Assembly: GCF_903944925.1 (NCBI RefSeq) | Contig: NZ_CAJATU010000167.1 | Location: 34,212-98,211 of the forward strand | DNA: 64,000 nt | Origin: an uncultured Rhodopila sp. | GTDB taxonomy: Bacteria > Pseudomonadota > Alphaproteobacteria > Acetobacterales > Acetobacteraceae | Direction: 5' to 3' | Part shown: positions 36,184 through 46,252 of the stretch, piece after piece | Layout of the letters: each line of letters opens with the position of its first letter | Position numbering within the stretch: the first letter of the stretch is position 1 | Notes under the pieces: generated by a model | The model's input: the letters and a program-made list of their open reading frames with translations, nothing else | Databases searched by the model: none | What the model was told of the DNA's origin: nothing | Program-made: the position numbers and the translations under genes

Positions 36184-36269
36184 GCCCGCGCCAAAGTTGC
36201 GCAGCCGGCCATTCGACCATAACCTGTTTTGCAACAGTCGAACGACCCAAGAATACAAACAGGAAACGC

Positions 36270-37883
36270 ATGGCCGACGACAACCTGACCGAACCGCCCA
36301 CCGCCCCGGCGGGCATCTCCGCCATCGGCTGGGAGCGGGAACTGGCGGAACTGCGCCATCGCCAGGCCCTGGCTCGCGAGCTCGGCGGCAAGGACCGCGT
36401 CGCGCGCCAGCATGAAGGCGGGCGGATGACCGTGCGCGAACGGATCGACCGCATGCTCGACCCGGACAGCTTCCAGGAAATCGGCAGCATCGCCGGCAAA
36501 GCCACATACGACGCGCACGGCGCCATCATCGGTTTCATCCCGGCCAACTGCGTGTTCGGTCGCGGCACTGTCGATGGCCGCCCCGTCGTCATCGCCGGCG
36601 ACGATTTCACCCTCCGCGGCGGGTCCGCCGACGCCGCCATCAAGGGCAAGCCCAAGATGTCGGAGGAACTCGCCACATACTATCGCACGCCAATCATCCG
36701 GCTGATCGAGGGGTCGGGCGGGGGAGGCTCGGTCAAGACGATCGAGACCACCGGGCGGGCCAACCTGCCTGGCGGATTAACCGAGACCACCTCGTTCGAC
36801 CTCGTCGCCAATCAGATGTCGCAGGTCCCGGTGGTGGCGCTTGGTCTTGGTTCCGTCGCCGGGCTGGGGGCGGCGCGGCTGGCGGCGTCGCATTATTCGG
36901 TCATGGTCAAGGCCATCGCCGCGGTATTCGTCGCCGGGCCACCGGTGGTGGAACGGCTCGGGGAGCCGCGGTCCAAGCAGGAGCTGGGCGGCTGGCAGAT
37001 CCAACTGGGATGCGGCGCGGTTGACCACGCGGTCGATACCGAGGAACAGGCTTTCGCCGCCACCCGCCGGTTCCTGTCCTACCTGCCGAGCTCGATCCAC
37101 GACCTGCCGCCCCGCAAGCGCGGCTGGGACAGTGCCGATCGGCGGGACGAGGCGCTGATTTCGGCGATCCCGAAGGCCCGTAAACAGGCCTATCACATGC
37201 GGCGGATCATCGCCTCCGTCTGCGACAAGGACAGCTTTTTCGAACTTGGCGCGCTGTTCGGCCGCTCGATCATCACAGGGTTCGCCCGCCTGGACGGCTG
37301 GCCGGTGGCGCTGATGGCCGGCGATCCGCTGTTCGACGGCGGCGCCTGGACCGCCGATGCCTGTTCCAAGATCATCCGCTTCGTCGACATGGCGCAGACC
37401 TTCCACCTGCCGATCGTCCACCTCGTCGACTGCCCGGGCTTCCAGGTTGGCTTGCGCGCTGAAAGCAGCGCGGTAATCCGCTGGGGAGTCCGTGCCTTGG
37501 CAGCCATCAACCAGACCACCGTGCCGTGGTGCAGCATCATCGTGCGCAACTGCTACGGAGTCGGCGGCCTCGGCCACCAGCCCGTCGGCCATCTGTGCCT
37601 GCGCTACGCCTGGCCATCCGCCAGTTGGGGATCGCTGCCGCTGGAAGGCGGGATCGAGGCGGCCTACCGCGCCGAAATCGACGCCGCCCCGGACCCGGAC
37701 GCGAAACTGGCGGACATCGAGGAGCGGCTGGACCGCCTCCGCTCCCCCTACCGAACCGCGGAGGCGTTCTGGGTAGAGGACGTCATCGACCCGCGGGACA
37801 CGCGACGGTTGCTATGCGAGTTCGCCAACCTCGCGGCGCCGCTGCGAACGCCCGGGCCGAGCGCGTTCGGCATGCGCCCGTAA
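36270..37883 (+). CDS. Acyl-CoA carboxylase carboxyltransferase (propionyl/methylcrotonyl-CoA beta-type)
   Basis: A 537-residue carboxyltransferase of biotin-dependent acyl-CoA carboxylases: N-terminal ClpP-like crotonase domain (residues about 20-270) and C-terminal one (about 290-530). The pieces include RERIDRMLDPDSFQEIGSIA and GVGGLGHQPVGHLCLRYAWP. The biotin carboxylase/BCCP subunit is not in the window. Substrate cannot be fixed; the adjacent acyl-CoA ligase and FAH-family gene suggest an acid-degradation pathway. ATG at 36270 is preceded by AGGAAA. Confidence 0.9.
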   Translation: MADDNLTEPPTAPAGISAIGWERELAELRHRQALARELGGKDRVARQHEGGRMTVRERIDRMLDPDSFQEIGSIAGKATYDAHGAIIGFIPANCVFGRGTVDGRPVVIAGDDFTLRGGSADAAIKGKPKMSEELATYYRTPIIRLIEGSGGGGSVKTIETTGRANLPGGLTETTSFDLVANQMSQVPVVALGLGSVAGLGAARLAASHYSVMVKAIAAVFVAGPPVVERLGEPRSKQELGGWQIQLGCGAVDHAVDTEEQAFAATRRFLSYLPSSIHDLPPRKRGWDSADRRDEALISAIPKARKQAYHMRRIIASVCDKDSFFELGALFGRSIITGFARLDGWPVALMAGDPLFDGGAWTADACSKIIRFVDMAQTFHLPIVHLVDCPGFQVGLRAESSAVIRWGVRALAAINQTTVPWCSIIVRNCYGVGGLGHQPVGHLCLRYAWPSASWGSLPLEGGIEAAYRAEIDAAPDPDAKLADIEERLDRLRSPYRTAEAFWVEDVIDPRDTRRLLCEFANLAAPLRTPGPSAFGMRP

Positions 37884-37983
37884 GTAACCGAGTGATGGAC
37901 CTCGCTGCCACGCCCGTAGTAAGCGAAGCGGCCAGACAGAAGTGTGGCGTGCGATCACCGACGCGACCCGATGGAGTAAAGCG

Positions 37984-39660
37984 ATGACCGACCTCGCGCT
38001 GAGCTACGCGCATGGTGCCTCCGACCAGCCAATGCTCGGCGATACCATCGGGATACAGTTCGACCGAACCGTTGCGCGCTGGGGGGACCGCATCGGGCTG
38101 ATCGTCCACCAGCAGGGGATCAAGTGGACCTGGGCGGAGCTGGCCGAGCACGTGGATGCCTTCGCCGCCGGGCTGGTTGCCATCGGGTTGCAGCCGGGCG
38201 ACCGCATCGGCATCTGGTCGCCGAACAATGCGGAATGGATCATCACCCAGTTCGCCACCGCCAAGGCCGGATTGATCTTGGTCAATATCAATCCCGCTTA
38301 CCGATTGAGCGAAGTCGAGTACGCGCTGAATAAAGTCGGCTGCAAGGCGCTGGTGACAGCGACTCAGTTCAAGACCAGCGACTATATCGGCATGATCAAC
38401 ACGCTGGCGCCGGAACTGGCGATCTCACACCCCGGCGAGTTGCATTCCGCCCGGCTGCCGATGCTGAAGGCGGTCATCCAGATCGGCGGCGATGCCTCCG
38501 GCACCTTCGCGTTCGAGAAAGTGGCGCATCATGGCCGGGAAATCCATCATCAGAGGCTACGGGAACTCGCCCCGCTGCTGCAGTTCGATGATCCGATCAA
38601 TATCCAGTTCACGTCCGGGACGACGGGGCAGCCGAAGGGCGCCACGCTGACGCACCATAACATTCTCAACAACGGGTATTTCATCGGCGAGGTGCTGAAC
38701 TACACCGAACTCGATGCCGTGTGCGTTCCGGTGCCGATGTATCATTGCTTCGGCATGGTCATCGGCGTGCTGGCCTGCGTGACGCATGGCTCCGCCATTG
38801 TGTTTCCCGGCGAGGGCTTCGATCCGCTCGCCACCTTGCAGGCGGTGTCGGAGTATCGCTGCACATCGCTGTACGGCGTGCCGACGATGTTCATCGCGGA
38901 ACTGGATCATCCTCAGTTCCGCAAATTCGACATGACCAGCCTGCGCACCGGGGTGATGGCGGGGGCGCCGTGCCCGATCGAGGTGATGCGCCGCGCCATC
39001 CGCGACATGCACCTGACCGAGATGACGATCTGCTACGGCATGACCGAGACCAGCCCGGTCAGCACGCAGACCCGCATCGGCGATTCGATCGAACAGCAGG
39101 TCAGCACCGTCGGCCGGGCGCATCCGCATGTCGAGATCAAGATCATCGATGCGGACGGCCGGATTGTTCCGCGCGGCGTGAAGGGCGAATTCTGCACCCG
39201 CGGCTATTCGGTGATGCAAGGCTACTGGGGCGATTCGGACAAGACCGCCGAGGCGATCGACGATGCCGGCTGGATGCACACCGGCGACCTGGCGACGATG
39301 GACGCGGACGGCTATTGCGCGATCGTCGGCCGGATCAAGGACATGGTGATCCGCGGCGGAGAAAACGTCTATCCGCGGGAAATCGAGGAGTTCCTGTACA
39401 CCCACCCGGCGATCTTGGACGTGCAGGTGTTCGGCGTGCCCGACCAGCGGTTCGGCGAAGAACTGTGTGCCTGGATCAAGGTCCGTTCCGGTGAAGACCT
39501 CACCGAGGATGATGTGAAGGCGTTCTGCAAGGATCAGATCGCGCATTACAAGGTGCCAAGATATATCAAGTTCGTCGAGGACTTCCCGATGACGGTGACC
39601 GGGAAGATGCAGAAATACCTGATGCGGGCGCGGATGACGGAGGAACTGGGGTTCAACTGA
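37984..39660 (+). CDS. Medium/long-chain acyl-CoA ligase (AMP-binding)
   Basis: A 558-residue acyl-adenylate/thioester-forming enzyme. P-loop [18 protein letters not shown], motif [17 protein letters not shown], hinge [20 protein letters not shown], and terminal Lys in GKMQK are all present, so it is probably active. It most resembles FadD-like ligases; substrate unknown. It lies 100 bases after the carboxyltransferase gene and is probably in the same operon. ATG at 37984 gives the family N-terminus. Confidence 0.94.
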   Translation: MTDLALSYAHGASDQPMLGDTIGIQFDRTVARWGDRIGLIVHQQGIKWTWAELAEHVDAFAAGLVAIGLQPGDRIGIWSPNNAEWIITQFATAKAGLILVNINPAYRLSEVEYALNKVGCKALVTATQFKTSDYIGMINTLAPELAISHPGELHSARLPMLKAVIQIGGDASGTFAFEKVAHHGREIHHQRLRELAPLLQFDDPINIQFTSGTTGQPKGATLTHHNILNNGYFIGEVLNYTELDAVCVPVPMYHCFGMVIGVLACVTHGSAIVFPGEGFDPLATLQAVSEYRCTSLYGVPTMFIAELDHPQFRKFDMTSLRTGVMAGAPCPIEVMRRAIRDMHLTEMTICYGMTETSPVSTQTRIGDSIEQQVSTVGRAHPHVEIKIIDADGRIVPRGVKGEFCTRGYSVMQGYWGDSDKTAEAIDDAGWMHTGDLATMDADGYCAIVGRIKDMVIRGGENVYPREIEEFLYTHPAILDVQVFGVPDQRFGEELCAWIKVRSGEDLTEDDVKAFCKDQIAHYKVPRYIKFVEDFPMTVTGKMQKYLMRARMTEELGFN

Positions 39661-39687
39661 TATCGGCGACGGTGGCGTATCAAGCTC

Positions 39688-39792
39688 CACGCGAAACGCC
39701 AGGACGCCAAGTCGCCAAGAGTCTTCGCGCACCAAGCGGCGCCGGTCACTGAAGACGTCCAAATACTTGGTGACTCGGCGTTTCGCGCGGTG
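39688..39792. repeat. Intergenic imperfect inverted repeat (CGAAACGCC...GGCGTTTCG)
   Basis: The left piece (39688-39720, CGCGAAACGCCAGGACGCCAAG) and right piece (39766-39792, CTTGGTGACTCGGCGTTTCGCG) pair imperfectly around a 45-base loop. It belongs to the class of CGCCAAG-rich intergenic repeats. It separates the acyl-CoA ligase from the FAH-family gene and may attenuate read-through. Confidence 0.6.
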
Positions 39793-39863
39793 CCTGCCAG
39801 GAGTTCGCCGGTGGGTCCGGGGCCTCGGCAACCGGGCGGCACCGTTTATTGGGAGGAGACACG

Positions 39864-40649
39864 ATGCGCTGGGCACGAATCCAACTCAACGGCTCGCCAT
39901 CCTATGCGGTCGTCGAGGGCGATACGGTCATTCCGGTACGCGGTTCGCCGTTCGAGGCATGGGACCGGGGCAGGGACAGGCTGAAGCTGGCGGATGTGAA
40001 GCTGCTGGTCCCGGTAATCCCGCCGACATTCTACGCCGCGGGCATGAATTATCCGGAGCATGTGCGGGAAGTCGCCGAAAAGATCGGACAGCAGCCCAAC
40101 CTGCCTACCCGCGCGGAGATCGGCTATCGCGCCAACAACGCCCTGATCGCAGATGGCGAAACGATCGTGATTCCCGCCGACGCCAGCGAACAGGTGCAAT
40201 ACGAGGGCGAACTGGTCGTGGTCATCGGCCGCAAGTGCAAGAACCTGACGCGGGAAAATGCTCCGTCCGCCGTTCTTGGCTATACGATTGGCAACGATGT
40301 CAGCGAGCGGACGTGGCAAAAAGCCGATCGGACGATGTGGCGGTCGAAAAATACGGATACGTTCAAACCGATGGGACCGTGGATCGAAACGGATGTAAAA
40401 CTGGAGGATCTGGTCACCAGAATTCGGCTGAACGGCGATCAGAAGATAGAATTTCCAACGAACCGCATGCTTTTCGGCGTGGTGGATTATCTTGTCGCGA
40501 TGACCACGCGCCTGACGCTGTATCCCGGCGACGTCGTGTGGATGGGCACCGAGGGCGCGACCGCCAATATCAGGCATGGCGACAGGATCGAAATTGAAAT
40601 CAGCGGTATCGGCACCTTGATCAACCCGGTGGTGCGGGAAGGCCGGTAA
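39864..40649 (+). CDS. Fumarylacetoacetate hydrolase-family protein
   Basis: A 261-residue FAH-superfamily enzyme (hydrolase, decarboxylase or hydratase on beta-diketo/oxo acids). It has the metal-binding Glu cluster in YEGELVVVIGRK, a downstream Asp (GNDVSERTWQ) and the C-terminal MGTEG turn with GDRIEIEISGIGTL. An SD GGGAGGAGA at 39851-39859 precedes the ATG. Reaction not predictable. Context with acyl-CoA genes suggests catabolism. Confidence 0.9.
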   Translation: MRWARIQLNGSPSYAVVEGDTVIPVRGSPFEAWDRGRDRLKLADVKLLVPVIPPTFYAAGMNYPEHVREVAEKIGQQPNLPTRAEIGYRANNALIADGETIVIPADASEQVQYEGELVVVIGRKCKNLTRENAPSAVLGYTIGNDVSERTWQKADRTMWRSKNTDTFKPMGPWIETDVKLEDLVTRIRLNGDQKIEFPTNRMLFGVVDYLVAMTTRLTLYPGDVVWMGTEGATANIRHGDRIEIEISGIGTLINPVVREGR

Positions 40650-40873
40650 GCCAGCAACGACCCGCCGGTTCGGGCCGCGCATGGCGATGGCCGCGCCGAA
40701 GATGGGAAAAGACTTCTCTGCGCTAATAAAACCCGAGCCAACCCGCAGAACAGGCATGATCTTTAATCGCCGTTTCCAATACCCAACCCCGTGACCAAGA
40801 AGCTGGTCCGTTCCCAACATGCATCGCCATCAACGTCCACCGCGAGCACCGCCGGTGCTGCTTTTGAGACCGC

Positions 40874-41128
40874 TTATAGCGCAGAGAACGCCGAGATCAT
40901 GAGCTCGCAGAGAAGAATTTCCTGCGCCTTCGGCGGGTCACGTAACGCCATCACCCCGGTGCCGCCCACCAAATCGGGCAGCGGCGCCACAAGCACAACC
41001 TGGACGCTTCTGTCAAGAAACGTAATATCTGCGATCTCAGAATGCGCATAAAGCGAAAGCTCCGCCGATACCTGCGGTGCCGGCCGTCCCGGCCGGTCCA
41101 TCCGACGAAACCGGCTCCGCAACCGCAT
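40874..41128 (-). CDS. Possible small hypothetical protein, 84 aa
   Basis: Weak candidate within the 495-base gap 40650-41144. It runs just after the PRISE-type gene on the same strand (17-base gap). It contains a hydrophobic, sensible-looking segment (VQVVLVAPLPDLVGG) after an Arg-rich start. No family recognised and no strong ribosome site. The rest of the gap has nothing I trust. Confidence 0.3.
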   Translation of the reverse strand: MRLRSRFRRMDRPGRPAPQVSAELSLYAHSEIADITFLDRSVQVVLVAPLPDLVGGTGVMALRDPPKAQEILLCELMISAFSAL

Positions 41129-41144
41129 GCTTCAAAAAGCGATA

Positions 41145-42227
41145 TCAACGCCCCGGCAGCAACCGCTTTTGCTGAAACAGCTTGAACCACTTGCGGAACA
41201 TCGCCTCGGTGTCGATCACCTCGTGAAACCCCGCCTGCATGAGCTTCACGGTAGAAACGATCGCCGCCGAACCCGGCTCGGTATGTCCGTAGCGCATCTG
41301 GTAGTCGGCATATTCCAGCGACAGCCCGACGAACTCGGCCAAACCCGGCGACACCAGTCCGTATCGTTGCCGTGCCCGGTCCCAATCCGCCCGGCCGAGC
41401 GACTGCAGCAGGAACGGCTCATCCGCACCGGTCCGCATCCCAACCGCGTCCGCAATGGCCGGCCAGACATTCGGCCAGGTGAAGACATCGCCGTTGGCCA
41501 CGTTGAATATCTCGTCGCGTGCCGCCGCCGCTTCGCCTGCCCAGCCAATGGCCCTCGCCAACAGATCCGCGTCCACCGCCTGGGCAACCCGCTCCGCCCC
41601 GCCGGGATAGGGCAGGATCGGCCCGCGCTCCCGCATCACCGCAGCATGCACGCCCAAGGCCGGGATCAGGTTCATCGCGCCGCCGATAGCCTCACCGATA
41701 ACCAGCACCGGCCGTAAAATGGTGAAGCCCCAATCGCGCCCGGCGCGGCAGGAGCGCAAATAATCTTCCTGGTTCCAATAGAAATTCGCCTGTTCCCGCA
41801 GTTCAGATCGCCCCTCGCGGGCGGGAACCGCCAACGGACGAATATGCACCCCATACGCCTTCGTCCCTTGCAGCAGCGTGACGTGCCGCAGCCCGGGGGC
41901 GGCCCGCAGCAGTGGTTGCAGCAGATTGCGCAGCATCCGGTCATTGGTGGCGATCTGCTGATCGTTGCGCCAGCCCTCGACCAGTCCGGGCAGTTCGAAC
42001 AGCGCGGCATAAACCAAATGAGTGACGTCACGCAGATCGTCCGCCGCGTCCCGGCAGGCGGCGGCATCAGTCAGGTCGAGCGCGAGATGCCGGACGGACG
42101 GCGCATCGGCAAGCGCCCGGCGGGACACGGCGATGACAGCCGTGCCCGGTTCGGTTACGAAATGCTTGAGCGCGGCGTATCCCACAAGGCCGGTCGCGCC
42201 GGCGACCAGCACCGTCTTGCGTGCCAT
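41145..42227 (-). CDS. NAD(P)-dependent PRISE-type reductase (extended SDR)
   Basis: A 360-residue extended short-chain dehydrogenase. The nucleotide-binding motif is GATGLVG near residue 10. The family of progesterone 5-beta-reductase/iridoid synthase (PRISE) is shown by LLQGTKAYG (catalytic-type Lys) and NFYWNQEDYL, matching the usual NFYYxxED. The reaction is probably reduction of an enone or aldehyde; substrate unknown. The second Tyr of NFYY is Trp here. ATG at 42227; monocistronic apart from a possible small downstream ORF. Confidence 0.86.
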   Translation of the reverse strand: MARKTVLVAGATGLVGYAALKHFVTEPGTAVIAVSRRALADAPSVRHLALDLTDAAACRDAADDLRDVTHLVYAALFELPGLVEGWRNDQQIATNDRMLRNLLQPLLRAAPGLRHVTLLQGTKAYGVHIRPLAVPAREGRSELREQANFYWNQEDYLRSCRAGRDWGFTILRPVLVIGEAIGGAMNLIPALGVHAAVMRERGPILPYPGGAERVAQAVDADLLARAIGWAGEAAAARDEIFNVANGDVFTWPNVWPAIADAVGMRTGADEPFLLQSLGRADWDRARQRYGLVSPGLAEFVGLSLEYADYQMRYGHTEPGSAAIVSTVKLMQAGFHEVIDTEAMFRKWFKLFQQKRLLPGR

Positions 42228-42283
42228 CGGTTTCGTCCTCCGGCACGAACAATATCACTGCTCGTGCCGGGAGCGCCAATTTC

Positions 42284-43348
42284 TTACGGCGCGGGCCGTC
42301 CGCGGATCACGTCATGGACGAAACTGAGCTTGGTCACCACGGCGGGGGACAGCACGAACGGATACAGGTCCGGGTTGCCCATCGCCCGGTTCAGGCTGTT
42401 CATCGCGAATGTCAGCGGCAGCCAGGCATCAATGATTGTGGTCATGTCCGCGGTCTCGTAAGGGTCGAGATCGACCGCCGCGGACAGCGTTCCATCCTTG
42501 GATATCCGTGGCTGCACCTTGATGCCGAAGGCGCTCGCCATCTCCAGCGTATCGATGATGTGCAGGTAGTGCGCCCAGGTTTCCGCCCAGTCCTCCCACG
42601 GATGGGTGCTGGCATAGCGGCTGACGTAGCTCTCCTGCCAGTTCGCCGGCGGCCCGTTCTGGTAGTGGGTCTGCAAGGCCGTGTTGTAATCCAGCGTGTC
42701 GTCGCCGAACACCGCGCGGCAATCCTCCAGCCGCCCACCGTCGCGCACCAGCACGTCCCAGAAGTAATGCCCGACCTCGTGGCGGAAATGCCCGAGCAGC
42801 GAGCGATACGGTTCGTGCATCTGCGTCCGCCGCCGCTCGCGCTCGGCATCGTCGGCTTCCACCAGCGCAATGGTGATCAGCCCGTTGTCGTGCCCGGTCA
42901 TCACCTTCGGTGTTGCCGCGTCCGGCGCGTCGGCGAGAAAATCGAACGCGAGGCCATGCTCCGGATCATCGATCCGATTCTTTAACGGCAGCTTCAGGCG
43001 CAGCAGCGAATAGAACAAATGGTGCTTGGCGCGCTCCAGCAACTTCCAGCGCTCCAGGTTCAACGGGATTGTCAGATCCGGAATGACGTGGTTGTGACGA
43101 CAGGCGAGGCAGAGCGTCGCCGGACCGTCCGTATCCACCAGCCAGTTGCAGGCATCATGCTGCGCGTTGTCGCACAGGCGCAGCGGACGTTCCGGGGACG
43201 CCATGGCGCGCCACCTGTCGCCATCCGGCTCCAGCGCGGAGACGGTCATCGCCCGGGCCAGATAGCCGAGCGGATAGCCGCAGGATTCGCAGCGTGTGTT
43301 CTCGAAATACAGTACCTGTCCGCAATTCTGGCATTTGAACAGCTTCAT
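42284..43348 (-). CDS. Zinc-ribbon metallopeptidase-like protein (DUF2248 family)
   Basis: A 354-residue protein with an N-terminal zinc ribbon (CQNCG... CESCG, then a CLAC pair) and a zinc-metallopeptidase-like core with HEVGH in GHFRHEVGHYFWD, followed by an acidic segment (WEDWAETWAHYLH) that may supply the third ligand. It matches the family of putative zinc-binding metallopeptidases; no substrate is known. No signal peptide. The metal ligands suggest an active enzyme. ATG at 43348. Confidence 0.86.
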   Translation of the reverse strand: MKLFKCQNCGQVLYFENTRCESCGYPLGYLARAMTVSALEPDGDRWRAMASPERPLRLCDNAQHDACNWLVDTDGPATLCLACRHNHVIPDLTIPLNLERWKLLERAKHHLFYSLLRLKLPLKNRIDDPEHGLAFDFLADAPDAATPKVMTGHDNGLITIALVEADDAERERRRTQMHEPYRSLLGHFRHEVGHYFWDVLVRDGGRLEDCRAVFGDDTLDYNTALQTHYQNGPPANWQESYVSRYASTHPWEDWAETWAHYLHIIDTLEMASAFGIKVQPRISKDGTLSAAVDLDPYETADMTTIIDAWLPLTFAMNSLNRAMGNPDLYPFVLSPAVVTKLSFVHDVIRGRPAP

Positions 43349-43627
43349 GCCCGCTTTCCTTCGCGCGTTGGTCGGCCGGTTCTGAAGCGCCGGACAGCGC
43401 GGGTCGTTCCGTTCGGTTCGTTTGCCCGACGTGTTTCATCGATCACGTTAGCGCAGGTGTAAGCGCCACGGACGGCTTTTCCCGGCCTGTTCAAGCGCTG
43501 CGCGGCCAACTTCGTCTTTTGACAACGGATAGTTGTTCGCGGCACAGCCTTCCCGGCCGCGTCTCGCGCCGATAGAATCAGCGCAGCAAATGTCTGATCG
43601 AAATTATCGGATTCGGAGAGCATCTGT

Positions 43628-44560
43628 ATGCTGAAATATTACGCGTGGGCGGTGGCAGAAAAGACCCTGTCGGTCGTGCCCTATGGCGGCTTTGCCTACA
43701 AGACGGCCTCGATCGTTGCGAATGCCAATGGCCGATCGAAGCGGCGCCTGCAGGGTTGCCCGAGTTCGTACATGATCGTGCGCAAGGCCCGCCAGATGAC
43801 CCCGCAGGGCGGAACGATTCTCGATATCGGAACGGGCTGGCATCATCACGACTCCGTCCTGCTCTATCTTTACGGCGGCGACTACAAGATCTATCTGTTC
43901 GACGTCGAGGACAAGGCTCGCTTCAGCTACCTGAAAACCTACTTCGAACACCTGTTGCAGATCATTGACGAACTCGAGCGGGAGATCGGCCTCGACAAAA
44001 AGACGGCGCGGGAAAAGCTGCAATACCTGCTCACGCTGCAGTCGCGCGAGGAAATCTACCGGGCCTGCAACTTCGAGCTTTGCATCACGACGCAGACCGA
44101 CAAACCCTTCCTGCCCGAAGGCTCGGTCGATTTCATGGTTTCGAACTGCGTCCTGACCCACATCCCCCCGGCGATCATCGAGCCGGAATTGAAAGCATTG
44201 CGGCGCATGCTCAAGCCCGACGGCAAAATGTATATGATGATCGGCCACGACGATCATTGGGCATTCCACGACGCGTCGATGAACCGTTTCAACTACTACC
44301 GCTATTCCGACAAGTTATACAGCCTGCTGTTCGATACCAATTTCGAGTATCAGAACCGCATGACCAAGTCCGAGTGGCTGCCGGTATTCGAACGCACGGG
44401 CCTGAAGGTTGCCGAATATCATGCCAATATTTCCGATGACAGCCGCCGCGACATCGAGGCGTTGCCGCATATCGACGAGCGGTTCGCGAGATACCCGCTC
44501 GATGAACTCGCCATCGTGCACAGCCACTTCCTGCTGACCCATGCCGGTGCGGAGGCATAA
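43628..44560 (+). CDS. Class I SAM-dependent methyltransferase
   Basis: A 310-residue methyltransferase. Motif I is GTILDIGTGWHHHD (the usual GxGxG becomes GTGWH), motif II YLFDVED, and motif IV SVDFMVSNCVLTHIP; a middle insertion (residues 90-150) with many charged residues sits between them. The long GKMYMMIGHDDHW segment follows. Substrate unknown. SD GGAGAG lies a few bases upstream. Codon bias is less extreme than neighbours in the N-terminal half. Confidence 0.85.
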   Translation: MLKYYAWAVAEKTLSVVPYGGFAYKTASIVANANGRSKRRLQGCPSSYMIVRKARQMTPQGGTILDIGTGWHHHDSVLLYLYGGDYKIYLFDVEDKARFSYLKTYFEHLLQIIDELEREIGLDKKTAREKLQYLLTLQSREEIYRACNFELCITTQTDKPFLPEGSVDFMVSNCVLTHIPPAIIEPELKALRRMLKPDGKMYMMIGHDDHWAFHDASMNRFNYYRYSDKLYSLLFDTNFEYQNRMTKSEWLPVFERTGLKVAEYHANISDDSRRDIEALPHIDERFARYPLDELAIVHSHFLLTHAGAEA

Positions 44561-44599
44561 TAAAGCACCGGCCGTCAGCGCTGATGTAACGGTCCCGGC

Positions 44600-45814
44600 T
44601 TATTTCGTCAGGATCGGGTCAGACGCCTCGACAGCGTCCGGCGCAATCACGCGGTTGCGCCCGCGTCGCTTCGCAGCATACAGCGCGGCATCAGCCCGCG
44701 CCGTGAGGGTTTCCACCGTGCTTTCGGCGCTTGGCGTCAGACAGGCCGCGCCAATGCTCACAGTGACATAGCCAAGCGTGCTCGGGTCATGCGCAATACG
44801 CCGGTGCGCGATCACCGTGCGGATCTGTTCGGCGATCCCGACCGCTCCGTCGAGGCCGATACCCGGCAGGATAACGGCGAATTCCTCGCCGCCATAGCGG
44901 GCGAGCATGTCACCGGGGCGGCGGAGGACGGAAGCAGCCGCGGTGGCGACGGTCCTCAGGCAGGCATCGCCGGCCTGATGGCCATAGAAATCGTTGAACG
45001 CCTTGAAGTGGTCGATATCCAGCAACAGCAGCGACATCGGCGTGGCTTCCCGCGCCGTCCGCAGCCATTCGCGCGCCGAGGTCAGATCGAAGGCGCGGCG
45101 ATTGGCCACACCGGTCAGGGCGTCCGTGGCGACCAGTGTTTCCAGGTGCCGGTTGATCACCACCAGCTCCTGTTTGGCCGCTTCCAGCCGCACCAGCAGA
45201 TCCGCCTTCTCATGGTCAGAACGAAATAGTTTCACCGTCTGGCGATAGAGGAAGGTGTTGTACGACAGGACGTTGGCGAAGTAAGGAATGATGAACAGCC
45301 CGTATAGCCGGTGCGTCCAGTCGTCCGACAACAGCAGGATAATGCAAATAGGAACGAGAGTCAGGCAGGTCTGCGCCGCGGCGACCACCCGCAGCGTCGC
45401 GTTGTGGACCGCACTGAACAGGACGGTCGCGCCCTGCACGCAGACGATCAGAACAACGAGGTTCTCGTGCGTTTCGAACGCCGCGGCGATGCCCCACGCT
45501 CCCCAGACGCAGGCCACCGCGCTCGACGCCCACAGGCTCCGCCGTGCCCATACCACCGGGGCGGCGCTGTCGCGGGCCATGCGGTAGCGGTTGATCAGCC
45601 GCAGGCGCCATCCCCCGGCCGCGACCACGGCCACGGTGCCCGCGGCATACCAAAGCGAGCCGGTAACGATGATACCGAACACGCCGAGAACTGCGAATAC
45701 CGTGACGCCGATGAGGATGTTGGTAGTCTGGTGAAACACCCGGTCCACCAGTTCCCGGCCCACCTCTGCGGAGACCTTATCCAACTCGAAAACGGAATCA
45801 GGCATAAGCCGCAT
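44600..45814 (-). CDS. Membrane diguanylate cyclase (GGDEF)
   Basis: A 404-residue protein making cyclic-di-GMP. The N-terminal half has about six transmembrane helices (IGVTVFAVLGVFGIIVTGS and others), followed by a coiled linker and a GGDEF domain with active-site RYGGEEFAVILPG near residue 307. Five residues before GGEEF is RPGD, an intact inhibitory (I) site for product feedback. The ATG at 45814 has GAGGTGG upstream; an ATG at 45805 and an upstream one at 45865 are alternatives. The chemoreceptor at 20234 with a PilZ domain is a possible reader of its product. Confidence 0.93.
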   Translation of the reverse strand: MRLMPDSVFELDKVSAEVGRELVDRVFHQTTNILIGVTVFAVLGVFGIIVTGSLWYAAGTVAVVAAGGWRLRLINRYRMARDSAAPVVWARRSLWASSAVACVWGAWGIAAAFETHENLVVLIVCVQGATVLFSAVHNATLRVVAAAQTCLTLVPICIILLLSDDWTHRLYGLFIIPYFANVLSYNTFLYRQTVKLFRSDHEKADLLVRLEAAKQELVVINRHLETLVATDALTGVANRRAFDLTSAREWLRTAREATPMSLLLLDIDHFKAFNDFYGHQAGDACLRTVATAAASVLRRPGDMLARYGGEEFAVILPGIGLDGAVGIAEQIRTVIAHRRIAHDPSTLGYVTVSIGAACLTPSAESTVETLTARADAALYAAKRRGRNRVIAPDAVEASDPILTK

Positions 45815-45917
45815 TCTGCCACCTCTTCGCCGCACGCCGGCCTTTTGCAATATTGGGATGAACACTGGATGAATGCACTGGCTTCAAATGCAGTACCGGG
45901 GATCCTCGCGTTCGGCG

Positions 45918-46040
45918 TCAAAGCTTGTTGTCAGCCTGGACCGCGTTCGCCGTCTGATGGTAGAGCGTATCGACAAGCTTGCGTGCCGTCCGCGGGGAGA
46001 CGGCATCAAGCTCGGTCAGGAAACGGGTAGATCGCGGCAT
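45918..46040 (-). CDS. Possible 40-aa protein in intergenic region
   Basis: Weak candidate in the 438-base gap 45815-46252. A 40-codon reading starts MPRSTRFLTELDAVSPRTAR and ends in a helix with LYHQTANAVQADNKL. No good ribosome site. The remaining part of the gap shows only uncertain sequence and no RNA gene I recognise. Confidence 0.25.
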   Translation of the reverse strand: MPRSTRFLTELDAVSPRTARKLVDTLYHQTANAVQADNKL

Positions 46041-46252
46041 GGTGCTGATTGCGATCGGGGAGGCTCGGCGGCCGTGTCACAGTATTCCGGCTGACGTTGC
46101 GTCCCCGGGCCGGACTGCATGCAACAATAGCCGGTGGCAGTGACACCTCGGTATGAAACTCCATCGCAGGTTTCGTTGGCACAATGCTACCGGCGGAAGA
46201 ACCAGGGTCGATACACGATGCGGTGAGAGTGATCGTGGGGTGGATGCGCCCG

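Noticed and set aside
40791..41051. Plus-strand small open frame in the gap after the FAH-family gene
   Set aside because: Low-complexity Ser/Thr/Ala composition and no ribosome site; the minus-strand reading is slightly better but also weak.
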